In this document: piece by piece, positions 15,024-22,974 of the stretch
Numbering within the stretch: the first letter of the stretch is position 1
Layout of the letters: every line of letters begins with the position of its first letter
Source of the DNA: Hamadaea flava
GTDB taxonomy: Bacteria; Actinomycetota; Actinomycetes; Mycobacteriales; Micromonosporaceae
Direction of reading: 5' to 3'
Assembly (NCBI RefSeq): GCF_024172085.1
Contig: NZ_JAMZDZ010000001.1
Location: 7,688,001 to 7,752,000 of the forward strand
DNA length: 64,000 nucleotides
Notes under the pieces: generated by a model
Told to the model about the DNA's origin: nothing
Seen by the model: the letters and a program-made list of their open reading frames with translations, nothing else
Database searches by the model: none
Position numbers and translations under genes: made by a program

Positions 15024-16679
15024 TCAGGAGTCGACGCGGGTCGTCTCCGGGGAGACCTTCCCGGTCGTCGCGGCCGGTGCCGACGGCGGGCTCGCCTTGC
15101 CGCCGTTGCGGACGAACAGCACCGTCAGCGTCGCTACGGCCAGCACGATCAGCGGCAGCACCATGGTGCTTTTCATGGCCGCGGTGAAGCCCTCGTGGAA
15201 CGTCTTGAGGGCCAGTTCGACGATGGCCTGCGGGGTGTTGGGCGGCAGCGCCGCGCCGCTCTGCCCGGCGCCCACCTCCAGGCTGCCCGAGCTGGCGCTC
15301 TTGAACGCGTCGATGAATCGGCCCTGCTGGTCCGGCGGCAGCGCGGTCGCGTTGGTCTGCGCGCTGTCGGTGAGCTGGGTGACGAGTTGGTTCTGCAGGA
15401 GCGCGCCGACGGCTGCCGAGCCGATGACGCCGCCGAGCTGCCGGGTGGTGTTGATCATGCCGGAGGCCGCGCCGGCGACCTGCGGCTGGACGTTGCGCAT
15501 CGCGATCGTCTGCAGCGGGGCGAACGTGCAGCCCAGGCCGAGCCCGGCGACGAGCAGGCCGGGGATCAGGTCGCCCCGGTTGGAGTTCACCTGCGCCGAG
15601 AAGACCACGATGCTCAGGCCGACGACCCAGAGGCTCAGGCCGAAGAAGAGCACCCATTTGCCGCCGGTCTTGTCCGACAGCCGTCCGGCGAGCGGGGCCA
15701 CGAACATCGAGACGAGCGACATCGGCGCCACGGCGAGACCGGCTTGGAGCGCGGTCAGGCCGAGTACCGACTGCAAGTAGATGATCAGCGGCAGGAACAG
15801 GCCGAGCATGCCGAACGCGATCGCGGCGACGACGCCGTTCATCAGGGAGAAGTTGCGGTCGGCGAAGATGCGGAACGGCACCAGCGGCTCGCGGTTGCGC
15901 TGGGCGTACTGCTGCCAGAGGAAGATCGCGAGCACGATCACCCCAGCGCCGATGATCATGGGGATGGTGATCGGGCCCCAGGCCTTGCCCCAGTCGTGCG
16001 ACTGGCCCTCGATGAGGCCGTAGCAGATGAGGAAGAGCGAGATCGTGATCAGCAGGGTGCCCACGTAATCGAGCTGGTGCCTGCGGTTGAGCCGCAGGTC
16101 GGGCATGACGATGACGGCCATGATCAGGGCGATGATGCCGACCGGCACGTTGACGTAGAAGATCCAGCGCCAGTCCCAGTTGGTGACCAGCCAGCCGCCC
16201 AGCGTCGGACCGGCGACCGTGGCGACACCGGCGACGGCGCCCCAGATGCCGAACGCCGCGCCCCGTCGCTCCGGCGGGAAGATGACCGTCAGCACGGACA
16301 GGGTCTGCGGGGTCAGGAGTGCGCCGCCGACGCCTTGGATGACCCGGAACGCGATCAGCTGGCCGGGGTTCTGCGCGAGGCCGCAGGCCGCTGAGGCCAG
16401 CGTGAAGATGATCAGGCCCAGGATGAACAGCCGTTTCGCACCGTAGAGGTCGCCGAGGCGACCTGAGGTGATGAGCAGCACCGCGTAGACCAGGATGTAC
16501 GCGTTGAGGATCCAGAGGATCTGATCGAGTGAGGCGCCGAGCCGGTCGATCATGTCCGGGATCGCGATGTTCACGATCGTCGTATCCAGCAGGATCATGA
16601 AGAACCCGAGGCAGAGTACGCCCAGAATGAGCCACGGGCTGTGTTTGGTCTCCGGCGGCCGGCCGGGTCCTGAGGTCAT
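15024..16679 (-). CDS. DHA2-family MFS multidrug exporter
   Basis: A 551-aa, 14-helix MFS transporter of the EmrB/QacA (DHA2) type. Motifs include FFMILLDTTIVNIAIPDMI in helix 1, RLGDLYGAKRLFILGL (motif A) after helix 2 and GGALLTPQTLSVLTVIFPPERRGAAFGIWGAVAGVATVAGPTLGGWL (motif C region). A periplasmic loop of about 90 residues precedes the last helix. It exports hydrophobic or cationic drugs by proton antiport. ATG 16679 was chosen because GGAG lies before it. It is divergent from a PadR gene with a palindromic operator between them, the usual arrangement for inducible drug efflux. Confidence 0.92.
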   Translation of the reverse strand: MTSGPGRPPETKHSPWLILGVLCLGFFMILLDTTIVNIAIPDMIDRLGASLDQILWILNAYILVYAVLLITSGRLGDLYGAKRLFILGLIIFTLASAACGLAQNPGQLIAFRVIQGVGGALLTPQTLSVLTVIFPPERRGAAFGIWGAVAGVATVAGPTLGGWLVTNWDWRWIFYVNVPVGIIALIMAVIVMPDLRLNRRHQLDYVGTLLITISLFLICYGLIEGQSHDWGKAWGPITIPMIIGAGVIVLAIFLWQQYAQRNREPLVPFRIFADRNFSLMNGVVAAIAFGMLGLFLPLIIYLQSVLGLTALQAGLAVAPMSLVSMFVAPLAGRLSDKTGGKWVLFFGLSLWVVGLSIVVFSAQVNSNRGDLIPGLLVAGLGLGCTFAPLQTIAMRNVQPQVAGAASGMINTTRQLGGVIGSAAVGALLQNQLVTQLTDSAQTNATALPPDQQGRFIDAFKSASSGSLEVGAGQSGAALPPNTPQAIVELALKTFHEGFTAAMKSTMVLPLIVLAVATLTVLFVRNGGKASPPSAPAATTGKVSPETTRVDS

Positions 16680-16759
16680 GGTCGCGATCTCCAGTCGAAG
16701 TGTGATCTCCACCCGTAGCCTCGTCCGGCTGAGCCCAAACGTCCAGGGAATCGCCGATG

Positions 16760-16802
16760 TTGCTCAGCCCTTACTCGCCGACGTATACTCGTCGGCGAGT
16801 AA
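16760..16802 (+). promoter_or_regulatory. PadR promoter with -10 inside a 13+13 bp palindrome
   Basis: Arms TTACTCGCCGACG (16771-16783) and CGTCGGCGAGTAA (16790-16802) are exact inverted repeats. The 6-bp gap is TATACT, a good -10. A -35-like TTGCTC lies at 16760-16765 with an 18-bp spacer. A dimer bound to the arms would cover the -10 directly, so PadR very likely represses itself and possibly the divergent exporter. Confidence 0.8.
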
Positions 16803-16854
16803 GCGAGCAAAAGCGAGTCAAGCCCGAGGCGAGCAGAGGAAGAAGGGGAGGGCG

Positions 16855-17508
16855 ATGGCGAAGCGGCGCAAAGTCGGCAACATGCTGGGGCTGGCGATCC
16901 TGGCCAACCTCCTCGCCAAGCCCATGCATCCCTACGAATTGGCGACCGAGCTGCGCGAGCGCGGCAAGGACCAGGACATGCCGATCAAGTGGGGCTCGCT
17001 CTACACCGTGGTCGGCAACCTGGAGAAGCACGGTTTCATCCGGGCCGTCCAGAGTGAACGGCACGGGCTGCGGCCGGAGCGGACGATCTACGAGATCACC
17101 GACGCCGGGCGCGCCGAGCTGACCGACTGGATGCGCGAGATCGTCGGCGTCGCCGAACGGGAGATCCCGCGGTTCGAAGCCGGGCTGTCGCTGATCGGCG
17201 TACTCGCGCCGGACGAGGTGATCGCGCTGCTGGAGCAGCGGCTGGCCAGTCTCGCCGTCCAGCTCGCGACCGCCAAGGCCAACCTCGACTCCGCTCCCGT
17301 TCCTCGGATCTTCCTGCTGGAGGCCGAATACGACCTCGCCGTACGCCGAGCCGAGGCCGACTGGATCAGGGGGCTGCTCGGCGAACTGCGCGACGGCACC
17401 ATCCCGGGCGCGCAGCAGTGGCGGGAATGGCACGCCAGCGGGGCCGACCCGAGCCGGCTGCTGAGTTTCCTGGACGAACTGACGCCCGAGGGGAGACCGA
17501 AGGCCTGA
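16855..17508 (+). CDS. PadR-family transcriptional regulator
   Basis: A 217-aa PadR-type repressor. The N-terminal winged helix (about 10-85) has LAILANLLAKPMHPYELATELRERG, GSLYTVVGNLEKHGFI and the wing RTIYEITDAGRAEL. The C-terminal helical Vir_act_alpha_C-type domain (about 95-215) mediates dimerisation. ATG 16855 has AGGGGAG as ribosome binding site (16844-16850). It is encoded divergently from the DHA2 exporter and upstream of an ABC-2 exporter pair, so either exporter could be its target. Its own promoter carries a palindrome centred on the -10. Confidence 0.9.
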   Translation: MAKRRKVGNMLGLAILANLLAKPMHPYELATELRERGKDQDMPIKWGSLYTVVGNLEKHGFIRAVQSERHGLRPERTIYEITDAGRAELTDWMREIVGVAEREIPRFEAGLSLIGVLAPDEVIALLEQRLASLAVQLATAKANLDSAPVPRIFLLEAEYDLAVRRAEADWIRGLLGELRDGTIPGAQQWREWHASGADPSRLLSFLDELTPEGRPKA

Positions 17509-17651
17509 CGAAAGAACCCCGGCGCGGTGCTGCAACACCTCGCCGGGGCCAAACCAGAGCGAACCGAACCGCGAGGCGGCCCGATTGCCCGGTCGCACCA
17601 GCAAGGATAGCCGTCTCGCCGGTCCGGTCCGCGTACGCACCGGAGGAGAAG

Positions 17652-18668
17652 ATGCGAGACATCCCAGGGCCGGCCGTCGTGGCCGAGGCCCTCGTCAAAA
17701 CCTATCCCGGCGACGTCCGGGCGCTGGACGGGCTGTCGCTGACCGTCCAGCCGGGCGAGGTGTTCGGGCTGCTCGGCCCGAACGGCGCCGGCAAGTCCAC
17801 CACCATCAAGATCCTGACGACGCTGGCCCGGCCCGACGCCGGGACGGCGACCGTCGCCGGGTTCGACGTGCTGCGCGAACCCGACCGCGTACGCCGGGTG
17901 ATCGGCGTCGTGGCGCAGCGCTCGGGTGCCGATCCGGCCGCCACCGGGCGGGACAACCTGATGCTGCAAGGCCGCCTGTACGGGCTGTCCGGCGTACCGC
18001 TCAAGAGGCGGGTCGCCGAGCTGCTGGACCGGTTCGGTCTGACCGACGCGGCCGGGCGAGCCGTCAAGACGTACTCGGGCGGCATGCAGCGGCGGCTGGA
18101 CGTGGCGCTGGGCCTCGTGCACCGGCCGCAGGTGCTGTTCCTGGACGAGCCCACGACCGGGCTCGACCCCGAGGCGCGGGCGGCGATGTGGACCGAGATC
18201 GCCCGGCTGGCCGCCGACGACGCGCTGGCCGTCGTGCTGACCACGCACTACCTGGATGAGGCGGATCGGCTGGCCGCCCGGCTGGCGATCGTCGACGCCG
18301 GTCGCGTCGTGGCTGACGGCGCACCGGAGACGCTCAAGGGCGAGCTGCGCGGCGACGCGGTCCATCTGCGGCTGCGGCAGGCCGCCGGAACCGAGGTGGC
18401 GACGGTGCTCGGCGGTCTGCCGGGCGTACGCGAGATCACTGTGGACGGTGTGACGGTGAGTGCTCGGGCTGACGACGGGGCGGCGGCCGTGCCCGGCATC
18501 CTCGCCGCGCTCGACCGCGCGGGCGTACCGGTGGCGTCGGTGACGGTCGCCCGGCCGTCGCTGGACGACGTGTACCTGCGCTACACCGGACGCCGGTTCA
18601 ACGCCGACAAGACCGCCGACAAGACCGCCGAGAAGACGGCCGCGAACACGCTGGAGGTGGTGGCATGA
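17652..18668 (+). CDS. ABC-2-type exporter ATP-binding protein (DrrA-like)
   Basis: 338 aa. Walker A GPNGAGKSTT (near 43), signature YSGGMQRRLDVA (near 139), Walker B VLFLDEPTTGLDPEA (near 159) and switch His in TTHYLDEADRL (near 198) are all intact. The extended C-terminal domain of about 100 residues is typical of the DrrA/daunorubicin-resistance group. The last residues contain a small KTADKTAEKTA repeat. GGAGGA at 17642-17647 precedes the ATG. It energises the membrane protein encoded by the next, overlapping gene. The substrate is probably a drug or secondary metabolite, by family. Confidence 0.92.
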   Translation: MRDIPGPAVVAEALVKTYPGDVRALDGLSLTVQPGEVFGLLGPNGAGKSTTIKILTTLARPDAGTATVAGFDVLREPDRVRRVIGVVAQRSGADPAATGRDNLMLQGRLYGLSGVPLKRRVAELLDRFGLTDAAGRAVKTYSGGMQRRLDVALGLVHRPQVLFLDEPTTGLDPEARAAMWTEIARLAADDALAVVLTTHYLDEADRLAARLAIVDAGRVVADGAPETLKGELRGDAVHLRLRQAAGTEVATVLGGLPGVREITVDGVTVSARADDGAAAVPGILAALDRAGVPVASVTVARPSLDDVYLRYTGRRFNADKTADKTAEKTAANTLEVVA

Positions 18669-19438
18669 ACCTGCTGACGCAGACCTGGTGGATGACGCAC
18701 CGTCGGCTCAAGGCGCTGTTCCGGCAGCCCGGCGTACTGGTCATCACGCTCGTGCAGCCGGCGGTGTGGCTGTTCCTGTTCGGTGCCCTGTTCAAGCGGA
18801 TCGTCGAGCTACCCGGCTTCGGCGCGGGGTCCTACCTGGACTATCTGATCCCGGGCGTCGTGGTGATGAACGCCGTCTCGGCGAACATGTGGTCCGGCAT
18901 GGGCGCCATCGACGAGATCGAACGCGGCACGCTCAACCGCTTCCTGGTCGCGCCGATCCGGCGCAGCGCCATCGTCAACGCCGGGGTCATCGAGGCGGCG
19001 GTCAGCACGATCGTCCAGTCGCTGATCATCGTGGTGCTCGGCCGGCTCGCCGGGGCACAGTTCCCGGGCGGGCTCGCCGGGGTCGCGGCGCTGCTGGCGG
19101 CGTGCGTACTGCTGGGGACGGTGTTCAACGGGCTGTCGACCGCGATGGGTCTGGCGGTGCGCCAGCGCGAGACGATCATCGGGCTCAGCATCTTCCTGCT
19201 GCTGCCGCTGACCTTCCTGTCGACGGCGTTCATGGCCGCGGCGCTGATGCCGGGATGGATTCGGCACGCGGCCGCCGCGAACCCGGTGAACTGGGCGGTC
19301 GAGATCGGTCGGACGGCGCTCAGCGCGAGTCCGGACTGGGCGGCCACGGCACGGTTCGGCGGCGGGCTGCTCCTGCTCGCCCTCGCGCTGGTAGCGCTGT
19401 CGATCCGCAGCTTCCGCGGCTACCAGAAGTCCATCTGA
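18665..19438 (+). CDS. ABC-2-type exporter membrane protein (DrrB-like)
   Basis: A 257-aa protein with six predicted helices, including WLFLFGALFKRIV, the MVVMNAV-type helix before SANMWSGM, and a long last helix before the C terminus. The cytoplasmic ERGTLNRFLVAPIRRSAIV motif is typical of ABC-2 permeases. ATG overlaps the ATPase stop (ATGA), so both subunits are translated together. A hairpin follows the stop. Confidence 0.92.
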   Translation: MNLLTQTWWMTHRRLKALFRQPGVLVITLVQPAVWLFLFGALFKRIVELPGFGAGSYLDYLIPGVVVMNAVSANMWSGMGAIDEIERGTLNRFLVAPIRRSAIVNAGVIEAAVSTIVQSLIIVVLGRLAGAQFPGGLAGVAALLAACVLLGTVFNGLSTAMGLAVRQRETIIGLSIFLLLPLTFLSTAFMAAALMPGWIRHAAAANPVNWAVEIGRTALSASPDWAATARFGGGLLLLALALVALSIRSFRGYQKSI

Positions 19439-19448
19439 CATCGAGGCG

Positions 19449-19475
19449 CTGGGGCCGCGGGTTTTGCGGCCCCAG
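19449..19475 (+). terminator. Hairpin terminator after the ABC exporter
   Basis: CTGGGGCCGC (19449-19458) and GCGGCCCCAG (19466-19475) form a 10-bp perfect stem with a 7-nt loop, 11 bp after the permease stop and just before the iron box. Confidence 0.82.
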
Positions 19476-19485
19476 CTTGACACAG

Positions 19486-19504
19486 TGAGGGTAGCCTAAC
19501 CTAT
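19486..19504. promoter_or_regulatory. DtxR/IdeR-type iron box
   Basis: TGAGGGTAGCCTAACCTAT matches 16 of 19 positions of the actinobacterial iron-box consensus TTAGGTTAGSCTAACCTAA. It overlaps a -10-like TATCCT (19502-19507) that lies 7 nt before the GTG of the siderophore-interacting protein. Iron-bound IdeR/DmdR would block this promoter. Confidence 0.85.
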
Positions 19505-19514
19505 CCTTGCGGTC

Positions 19515-20402
19515 GTGTCGCCGTTCCGCATCTTCCCGGTCCGTGTCGCCCGGGTCACGCCGCTCAGTCCCTCCTTCGTCCGGGTCACGCTCAAGGGCGA
19601 GTCGCTGCGCGACTTCGCCGACAACGGCTACGACCAGCGCTTCAAGCTGCTCCTCCCGCTACCGGGCCGCGGGGTGAGCGATCTTCCGACGACAGGCGAC
19701 TGGTACGCACAATGGCGTGCCCTGCCAACGGAACGTCAGAATCCGATCCGGACGTACACGGTTCGCGCAGTGCGGACCGTGCCGGCGGAGGTGGACTTCG
19801 ACGTCGCGCTGCACGGCGTCACCGGCCCGGCGTCCAAGTGGGCCAGCGAGGTCCAGCCGGGCGACGAACTGGCCGTCTACGGGCCTGACGCGCGCTACGA
19901 CGGCGTACACGGCGGGATCGACTTCCATCCGCCGGCCGTGCTCGGCAGCGTCCTGCTGGCCGGGGACGAGACCGCCGTACCGGCGATCGCCGGGATCCTC
20001 GAACGGCTGCCCGCCGACGCCCAGGGCGTAGCGCTGATGGAGGTGCCGGTCGCCGGCGACCACCTCCCGATCGCCGCACCGGCCGGGGTGACCGTGACCT
20101 GGCTGCCCCGCGACGGCCAGACGCACGGCGTACGCCTGATCGAGGCGGTCCGGGCAGCCGCCGAACGGATGCTCCCCGTGCCGGTCGGCGCGAACTCCTC
20201 CACATTGGAGGATGTGGACGTCGATCAGCAGCTGCTCTGGGAGGTCCCGGAGACCGTCCCGGACGGCCGGTACGCCTGGCTCGCCGGGGAGGCCGCCGTC
20301 ATCAAGACCCTGCGCCGGGCGCTGGTCACCGAGTACGGCCTCGACCGGGGCTCGGTGGCGTTCATGGGCTACTGGCGTCAGGGCAAGGCCGAGGGCGCCT
20401 GA
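19515..20402 (+). CDS. Siderophore-interacting protein (flavin-dependent ferric-siderophore reductase)
   Basis: A 295-aa SIP-family protein. The FAD-binding beta barrel has the RxYTxR motif (IRTYTVR near 75-81). The NAD(P)H-binding domain has LLAGDETAVPAIAGILERLP near 155, and the C-terminal signature reads AGEAAVIKTLRRALV...GYWRQGKAEG. These enzymes reduce Fe(III)-siderophores in the cytoplasm to release iron. The iron box over its promoter supports induction under iron limitation. GTG 19515 has no ribosome binding site; TATCCT ends 7 nt before it, so a leaderless mRNA is likely. No siderophore biosynthesis or uptake genes are adjacent. Confidence 0.93.
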   Translation: MSPFRIFPVRVARVTPLSPSFVRVTLKGESLRDFADNGYDQRFKLLLPLPGRGVSDLPTTGDWYAQWRALPTERQNPIRTYTVRAVRTVPAEVDFDVALHGVTGPASKWASEVQPGDELAVYGPDARYDGVHGGIDFHPPAVLGSVLLAGDETAVPAIAGILERLPADAQGVALMEVPVAGDHLPIAAPAGVTVTWLPRDGQTHGVRLIEAVRAAAERMLPVPVGANSSTLEDVDVDQQLLWEVPETVPDGRYAWLAGEAAVIKTLRRALVTEYGLDRGSVAFMGYWRQGKAEGA

Positions 20403-20420
20403 GGGCGCCTGAGGGCGCGT
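20391..20420 (+). repeat. 10-bp tandem repeat (3 copies) across a stop codon
   Basis: GAGGGCGCCT, GAGGGCGCCT and GAGGGCGCGT follow one another at 20391, 20401 and 20411. The first unit codes for the last residues of the siderophore-interacting protein and the TGA spans units one and two. It looks like a local slippage duplication. Confidence 0.8.
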
Positions 20421-20423
20421 GAG

Positions 20424-21188
20424 TCAGATCAGGTCGGCCGGCGCCGACTCATACGCCCGGTGCAGCTCGCGCATCAGCTCGGCGTCCACCGCGTACTCGT
20501 GGTCGCCGATCCGCGTCACGGCCGCGATGCCGCGCGAGTTGGTGACGAACGCGCTGGGGAAATCGGTGAGCTGCGCCAGGCGTATCACCTGATGATGCTG
20601 GGGGAGCGCGAGCCGCGGCTGAACCACCTGGAGGGTGATCCCGCGGAGCATGGGGGCCTCGGGCCAGACGATGGCCGCGCCGTCCCAGAAGCCGACGTTG
20701 GCGATCCCGGCCTCGGCCACCGCGCCGCCCGGGGTGACGAGCAGGGCGTCGCCGAAGCCCGCGCGAGCCGCGCGCCGTCCCCAGTACGCCTGCCCGAAGT
20801 CGTTGGTGCGCTTGAGATGCGCCACGGTACGCGAGTAGTCGACGGGCAGCAGGCTGGTCGTCACGGGGGCGATGAACGGCGGGCGGACCGTGACCACCGT
20901 GGTGACCGGATCGCCCGGCTGGTCGCCGAAGTTCAGTACGCGCACCGACGCGTCGGCGAGATCGCCCAGCGCGTGCCGGATGAGCGCCCGGACGCGCTCG
21001 CCGTCGACCTTCGCGCCGAACAGCTCGTCGTCGGCCTGGGCGAGCCGGGCCAGGTGAAGGTCGAGGCCGCGGACCCGGCCGTCGCGGACCTGCATCGCGG
21101 TGAAGTGCCCGAACGGGGCGAACGCCAGCGTCTCCAACTGGGCGGGCGTCGCGGCGGCGCCGTCGACCTCGACGGTGATCAGATCCAC
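20424..21188 (-). CDS. Class IV aminotransferase-family PLP enzyme
   Basis: A 254-aa fold-type IV PLP enzyme (branched-chain aminotransferase / aminodeoxychorismate lyase group). The PLP Lys is in AHLKRTNDFGQAYW near 130, the cofactor-phosphate region is AEAGIANVGFWDG near 158-170, and the C-terminal FVTNSRGIAAVTRIG matches the family. At 254 aa it is closer to aminodeoxychorismate lyase-like proteins than to full-size BCATs. The reaction is not decided. GTG 21188 is preceded at 7 nt by TAGGCT on the coding strand, pointing to a leaderless transcript. Confidence 0.82.
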   Translation of the reverse strand: MDLITVEVDGAAATPAQLETLAFAPFGHFTAMQVRDGRVRGLDLHLARLAQADDELFGAKVDGERVRALIRHALGDLADASVRVLNFGDQPGDPVTTVVTVRPPFIAPVTTSLLPVDYSRTVAHLKRTNDFGQAYWGRRAARAGFGDALLVTPGGAVAEAGIANVGFWDGAAIVWPEAPMLRGITLQVVQPRLALPQHHQVIRLAQLTDFPSAFVTNSRGIAAVTRIGDHEYAVDAELMRELHRAYESAPADLI

Positions 21189-21246
21189 CCGCGTCAGCCT
21201 AGTTCAGCGCGGTTGTGTTTCATGCGCGGCCTGTTCTGCTCGCGGG

Positions 21247-21825
21247 CTAGGTCAGTACGCGGGCTACGGCGTCCCGTGTGACGGCGCGCAACGCCTCGGT
21301 GTCGTCGAGGTCGCTGCCGACCGCGACGCCGTCGCGCAGCAGCATCAGTACGCCCGCCGCGCGATCCGGCTCCGGGTCGCCCGCGGCGGCCAGCAGCTCC
21401 CGGAAGGTCGCCCGCGTCCACACGCGCTGGGCCTCGACGATCTGGCGGACGGGATCCCGGGGATCGGGGTACTCGGCGGCGACGTTGATGAACGGGCAGC
21501 CGCGGTAGCCGGGTTCGGCACCGAACTTGATCATGAAATCGAAGATCGCGGTGATCGTCTCCTGCGGCGTCAGCGCGCGGGCGCGGACGGCGGTGAACGC
21601 CTCCCGCTGGCGGGCGTACTGCTCGTCCAGATAGGACCGGACGAGGTCGTCCTTGGCCGGGAAGTGGTGGTAGAAGGTCGCCTTCGCCACGCCGGCCTCG
21701 GCGATGATCCGGTCGACGCCGACACCGTGCACGCCCTCGCCGTAGAAGAGCGCGGTCGCGGTGTCGAGGATGCGCCGCCGGGCGGGGCTCTCCTTGACCG
21801 CTGTGCTCTCCGTGACTGTTGCCAT
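21247..21825 (-). CDS. TetR/AcrR-family regulator, likely repressor of the adjacent ohr gene
   Basis: A 192-aa TetR regulator with the N-terminal HTH (RRILDTATALFYGEGVHGVGVDRIIAEAGVAKATFYHHFPAKDDLV) and a C-terminal domain containing a single Cys in GYRGCPF near 110. It is divergent from ohr, with two copies of a 17-bp operator between them. TAAAGT on the coding strand (21832-21837) ends 6 nt before the ATG, and the first operator copy covers its -35, so autorepression is expected. Ohr genes are usually controlled by the MarR-type OhrR, so a TetR partner is less common. The lone Cys is a candidate redox sensor (inference). Confidence 0.88.
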   Translation of the reverse strand: MATVTESTAVKESPARRRILDTATALFYGEGVHGVGVDRIIAEAGVAKATFYHHFPAKDDLVRSYLDEQYARQREAFTAVRARALTPQETITAIFDFMIKFGAEPGYRGCPFINVAAEYPDPRDPVRQIVEAQRVWTRATFRELLAAAGDPEPDRAAGVLMLLRDGVAVGSDLDDTEALRAVTRDAVARVLT

Positions 21826-21839
21826 GGCTTGACTTTACC

Positions 21840-21891
21840 AGACAGGTCTGTCTAGTCTCGGCTCATCGCTGGACAGACAGGTCTGTCTAGT
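21840..21891. promoter_or_regulatory. Twin TetR operators between tetR and ohr
   Basis: AGACAGGTCTGTCTAGT occurs at 21840-21856 and again at 21875-21891, 35 bp apart. Each contains the dyad AGACAG-GT-CTGTCT, and the second extends to GACAGAC-AG-GTCTGTC. The copies flank the likely divergent promoters. Confidence 0.85.
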
Positions 21892-21914
21892 TCCTCCTTC
21901 GAAAGGTGCGTTTC

Positions 21915-22325
21915 ATGAGCCTGTACACCGCGGTCGCCACCTCGGCCGGTCGGGACACCCGTGCGGTGACCAGCGACGGCCGCCTCGACGTCAAGCTGGC
22001 CCTGCAGAAGGAGTTCGGCGGCGACGGCGACGGCACCAACCCCGAGCAGCTGTTCGCGGCGGGCTACGCGGCCTGCTTCATCTCCGCGCTCCAGGCCGTG
22101 GCCCGGCGGCGCCGGATCGACGCGAGCGGCAGCGCCGCCACCGCGGAAGTCGGCCTGCACGGCGAGGAGGACGGCAGCTTCCGGCTGTCCGTCGTGCTGC
22201 GGATCGAGCTGCCCGACCACCTCGCCGGCGACCCCGGCCGGGAACTGGTCGAAGCGGCCCACCAGGTGTGCCCGTATTCGAACGCGACCCGGGGCAACAT
22301 CCCGGTGGAGCTGGTCATCGAGTAG
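21915..22325 (+). CDS. ohr: Ohr/OsmC-family organic hydroperoxide resistance protein
   Basis: A 136-aa Ohr-type peroxidase. The two catalytic cysteines are present: C54 in GYAACFISAL and C119 in HQVCPYSNATRGNI. Ohr reduces organic and fatty-acid hydroperoxides using lipoyl-bound thiols. ATG 21915 was chosen over an in-frame ATG three codons upstream because GAAAGG (21901-21906) is well spaced for it and MSLYTAVATS is the usual start of the family. Expression is probably controlled by the divergent TetR through the twin operators. The 3' end overlaps the convergent TetR gene by 11 bp. Confidence 0.92.
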   Translation: MSLYTAVATSAGRDTRAVTSDGRLDVKLALQKEFGGDGDGTNPEQLFAAGYAACFISALQAVARRRRIDASGSAATAEVGLHGEEDGSFRLSVVLRIELPDHLAGDPGRELVEAAHQVCPYSNATRGNIPVELVIE

Positions 22326-22887
22326 CTGTCAGCGCCCGGATCTCGGCTAGGGCGTCGCCGATGCAGTCGGCCAGCTTCATGCGCTGGGTCGGCGGCTCGG
22401 CGACCCAGCGCTCGAAGCCGACCTTGAACGCGGTCACGCCCATCTCGGCCGCGAGGCTCGCCCGTGGTTCGCGTACGCCCCGGCCGCGCAGCGCCTCCCC
22501 GGCCGCGGTGGCCAAGGCGGCCAGCTTCAGCAGCTCGCGCTCCAGCAGGCTGGGGTTCGCCGCGATGACCGTCGCCCGTCGCCGGGACCAGTCGTGGCGC
22601 TCCTCCAGCATCGCTCCCGCCGTCTGTAGCGCCCCGACGACGATCTCGACGGGCGGCGTACTCGCCGGGGCGGCCGCGATCGCGGCGACCATGGCGTCCT
22701 GCAACGTGTTGGATCGGTCGAACAGCACTTCCCGCTTGTCGGTGAAGTGCCGGAAGAAGGTGCGTTCGGTCACGCCGGCGTGCTGGGCGATGTCGGCCAC
22801 CGTCGTCTGCTCGTAGCCGCGTTCGGCGTACAGCTCCAACGCGGCCCGGGCGAGGCGTCCCCGCGCGTCCGGCTCCCAGCGTCCCAT
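22315..22887 (-). CDS. TetR/AcrR-family regulator of the divergent epimerase gene
   Basis: A 190-aa TetR regulator. The HTH is at about 8-55 (RLARAALELYAERGYEQTTVADIAQHAGVTERTFFRHFTDKREVL), followed by a helical ligand domain. ATG 22887 was chosen because TACACT on the coding strand (22895-22900) ends 7 nt before it, giving a leaderless start; longer in-frame forms would begin inside the operator. A 23-bp inverted repeat starts directly upstream of this -10. It is divergent from the NAD-dependent epimerase/dehydratase gene, its likely target. Confidence 0.88.
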   Translation of the reverse strand: MGRWEPDARGRLARAALELYAERGYEQTTVADIAQHAGVTERTFFRHFTDKREVLFDRSNTLQDAMVAAIAAAPASTPPVEIVVGALQTAGAMLEERHDWSRRRATVIAANPSLLERELLKLAALATAAGEALRGRGVREPRASLAAEMGVTAFKVGFERWVAEPPTQRMKLADCIGDALAEIRALTATR

Positions 22888-22900
22888 GCGAGCAAGTGTA

Positions 22901-22957
22901 GGTGATGGCAGCTTCTGACATCGCGTGCTAGCGTCGATGTCATAAGCTGACATCACC
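22901..22957. promoter_or_regulatory. 57-bp dyad operator between tetR and an epimerase gene
   Basis: Positions 22901-22923 and 22935-22957 are inverted repeats matching at 21 of 23 positions around an 11-bp centre. Within them, TGACATCG and CGATGTCA form the inner dyad, and GGTGATG/CATCACC the outer ends. The span between the two divergent genes is 87 bp, so this dyad controls both. The length suggests two TetR dimers. Confidence 0.85.
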
Positions 22958-22974
22958 TTGGGAGTGTGTGCAAC

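Noticed and set aside
21846-21856. GGTCTGTCTAG, considered as another dre-type operator
   Set aside because: The dyad is AGACAG-CTGTCT and it is duplicated between tetR and ohr; it fits a TetR operator, not GGTCTAGACC.
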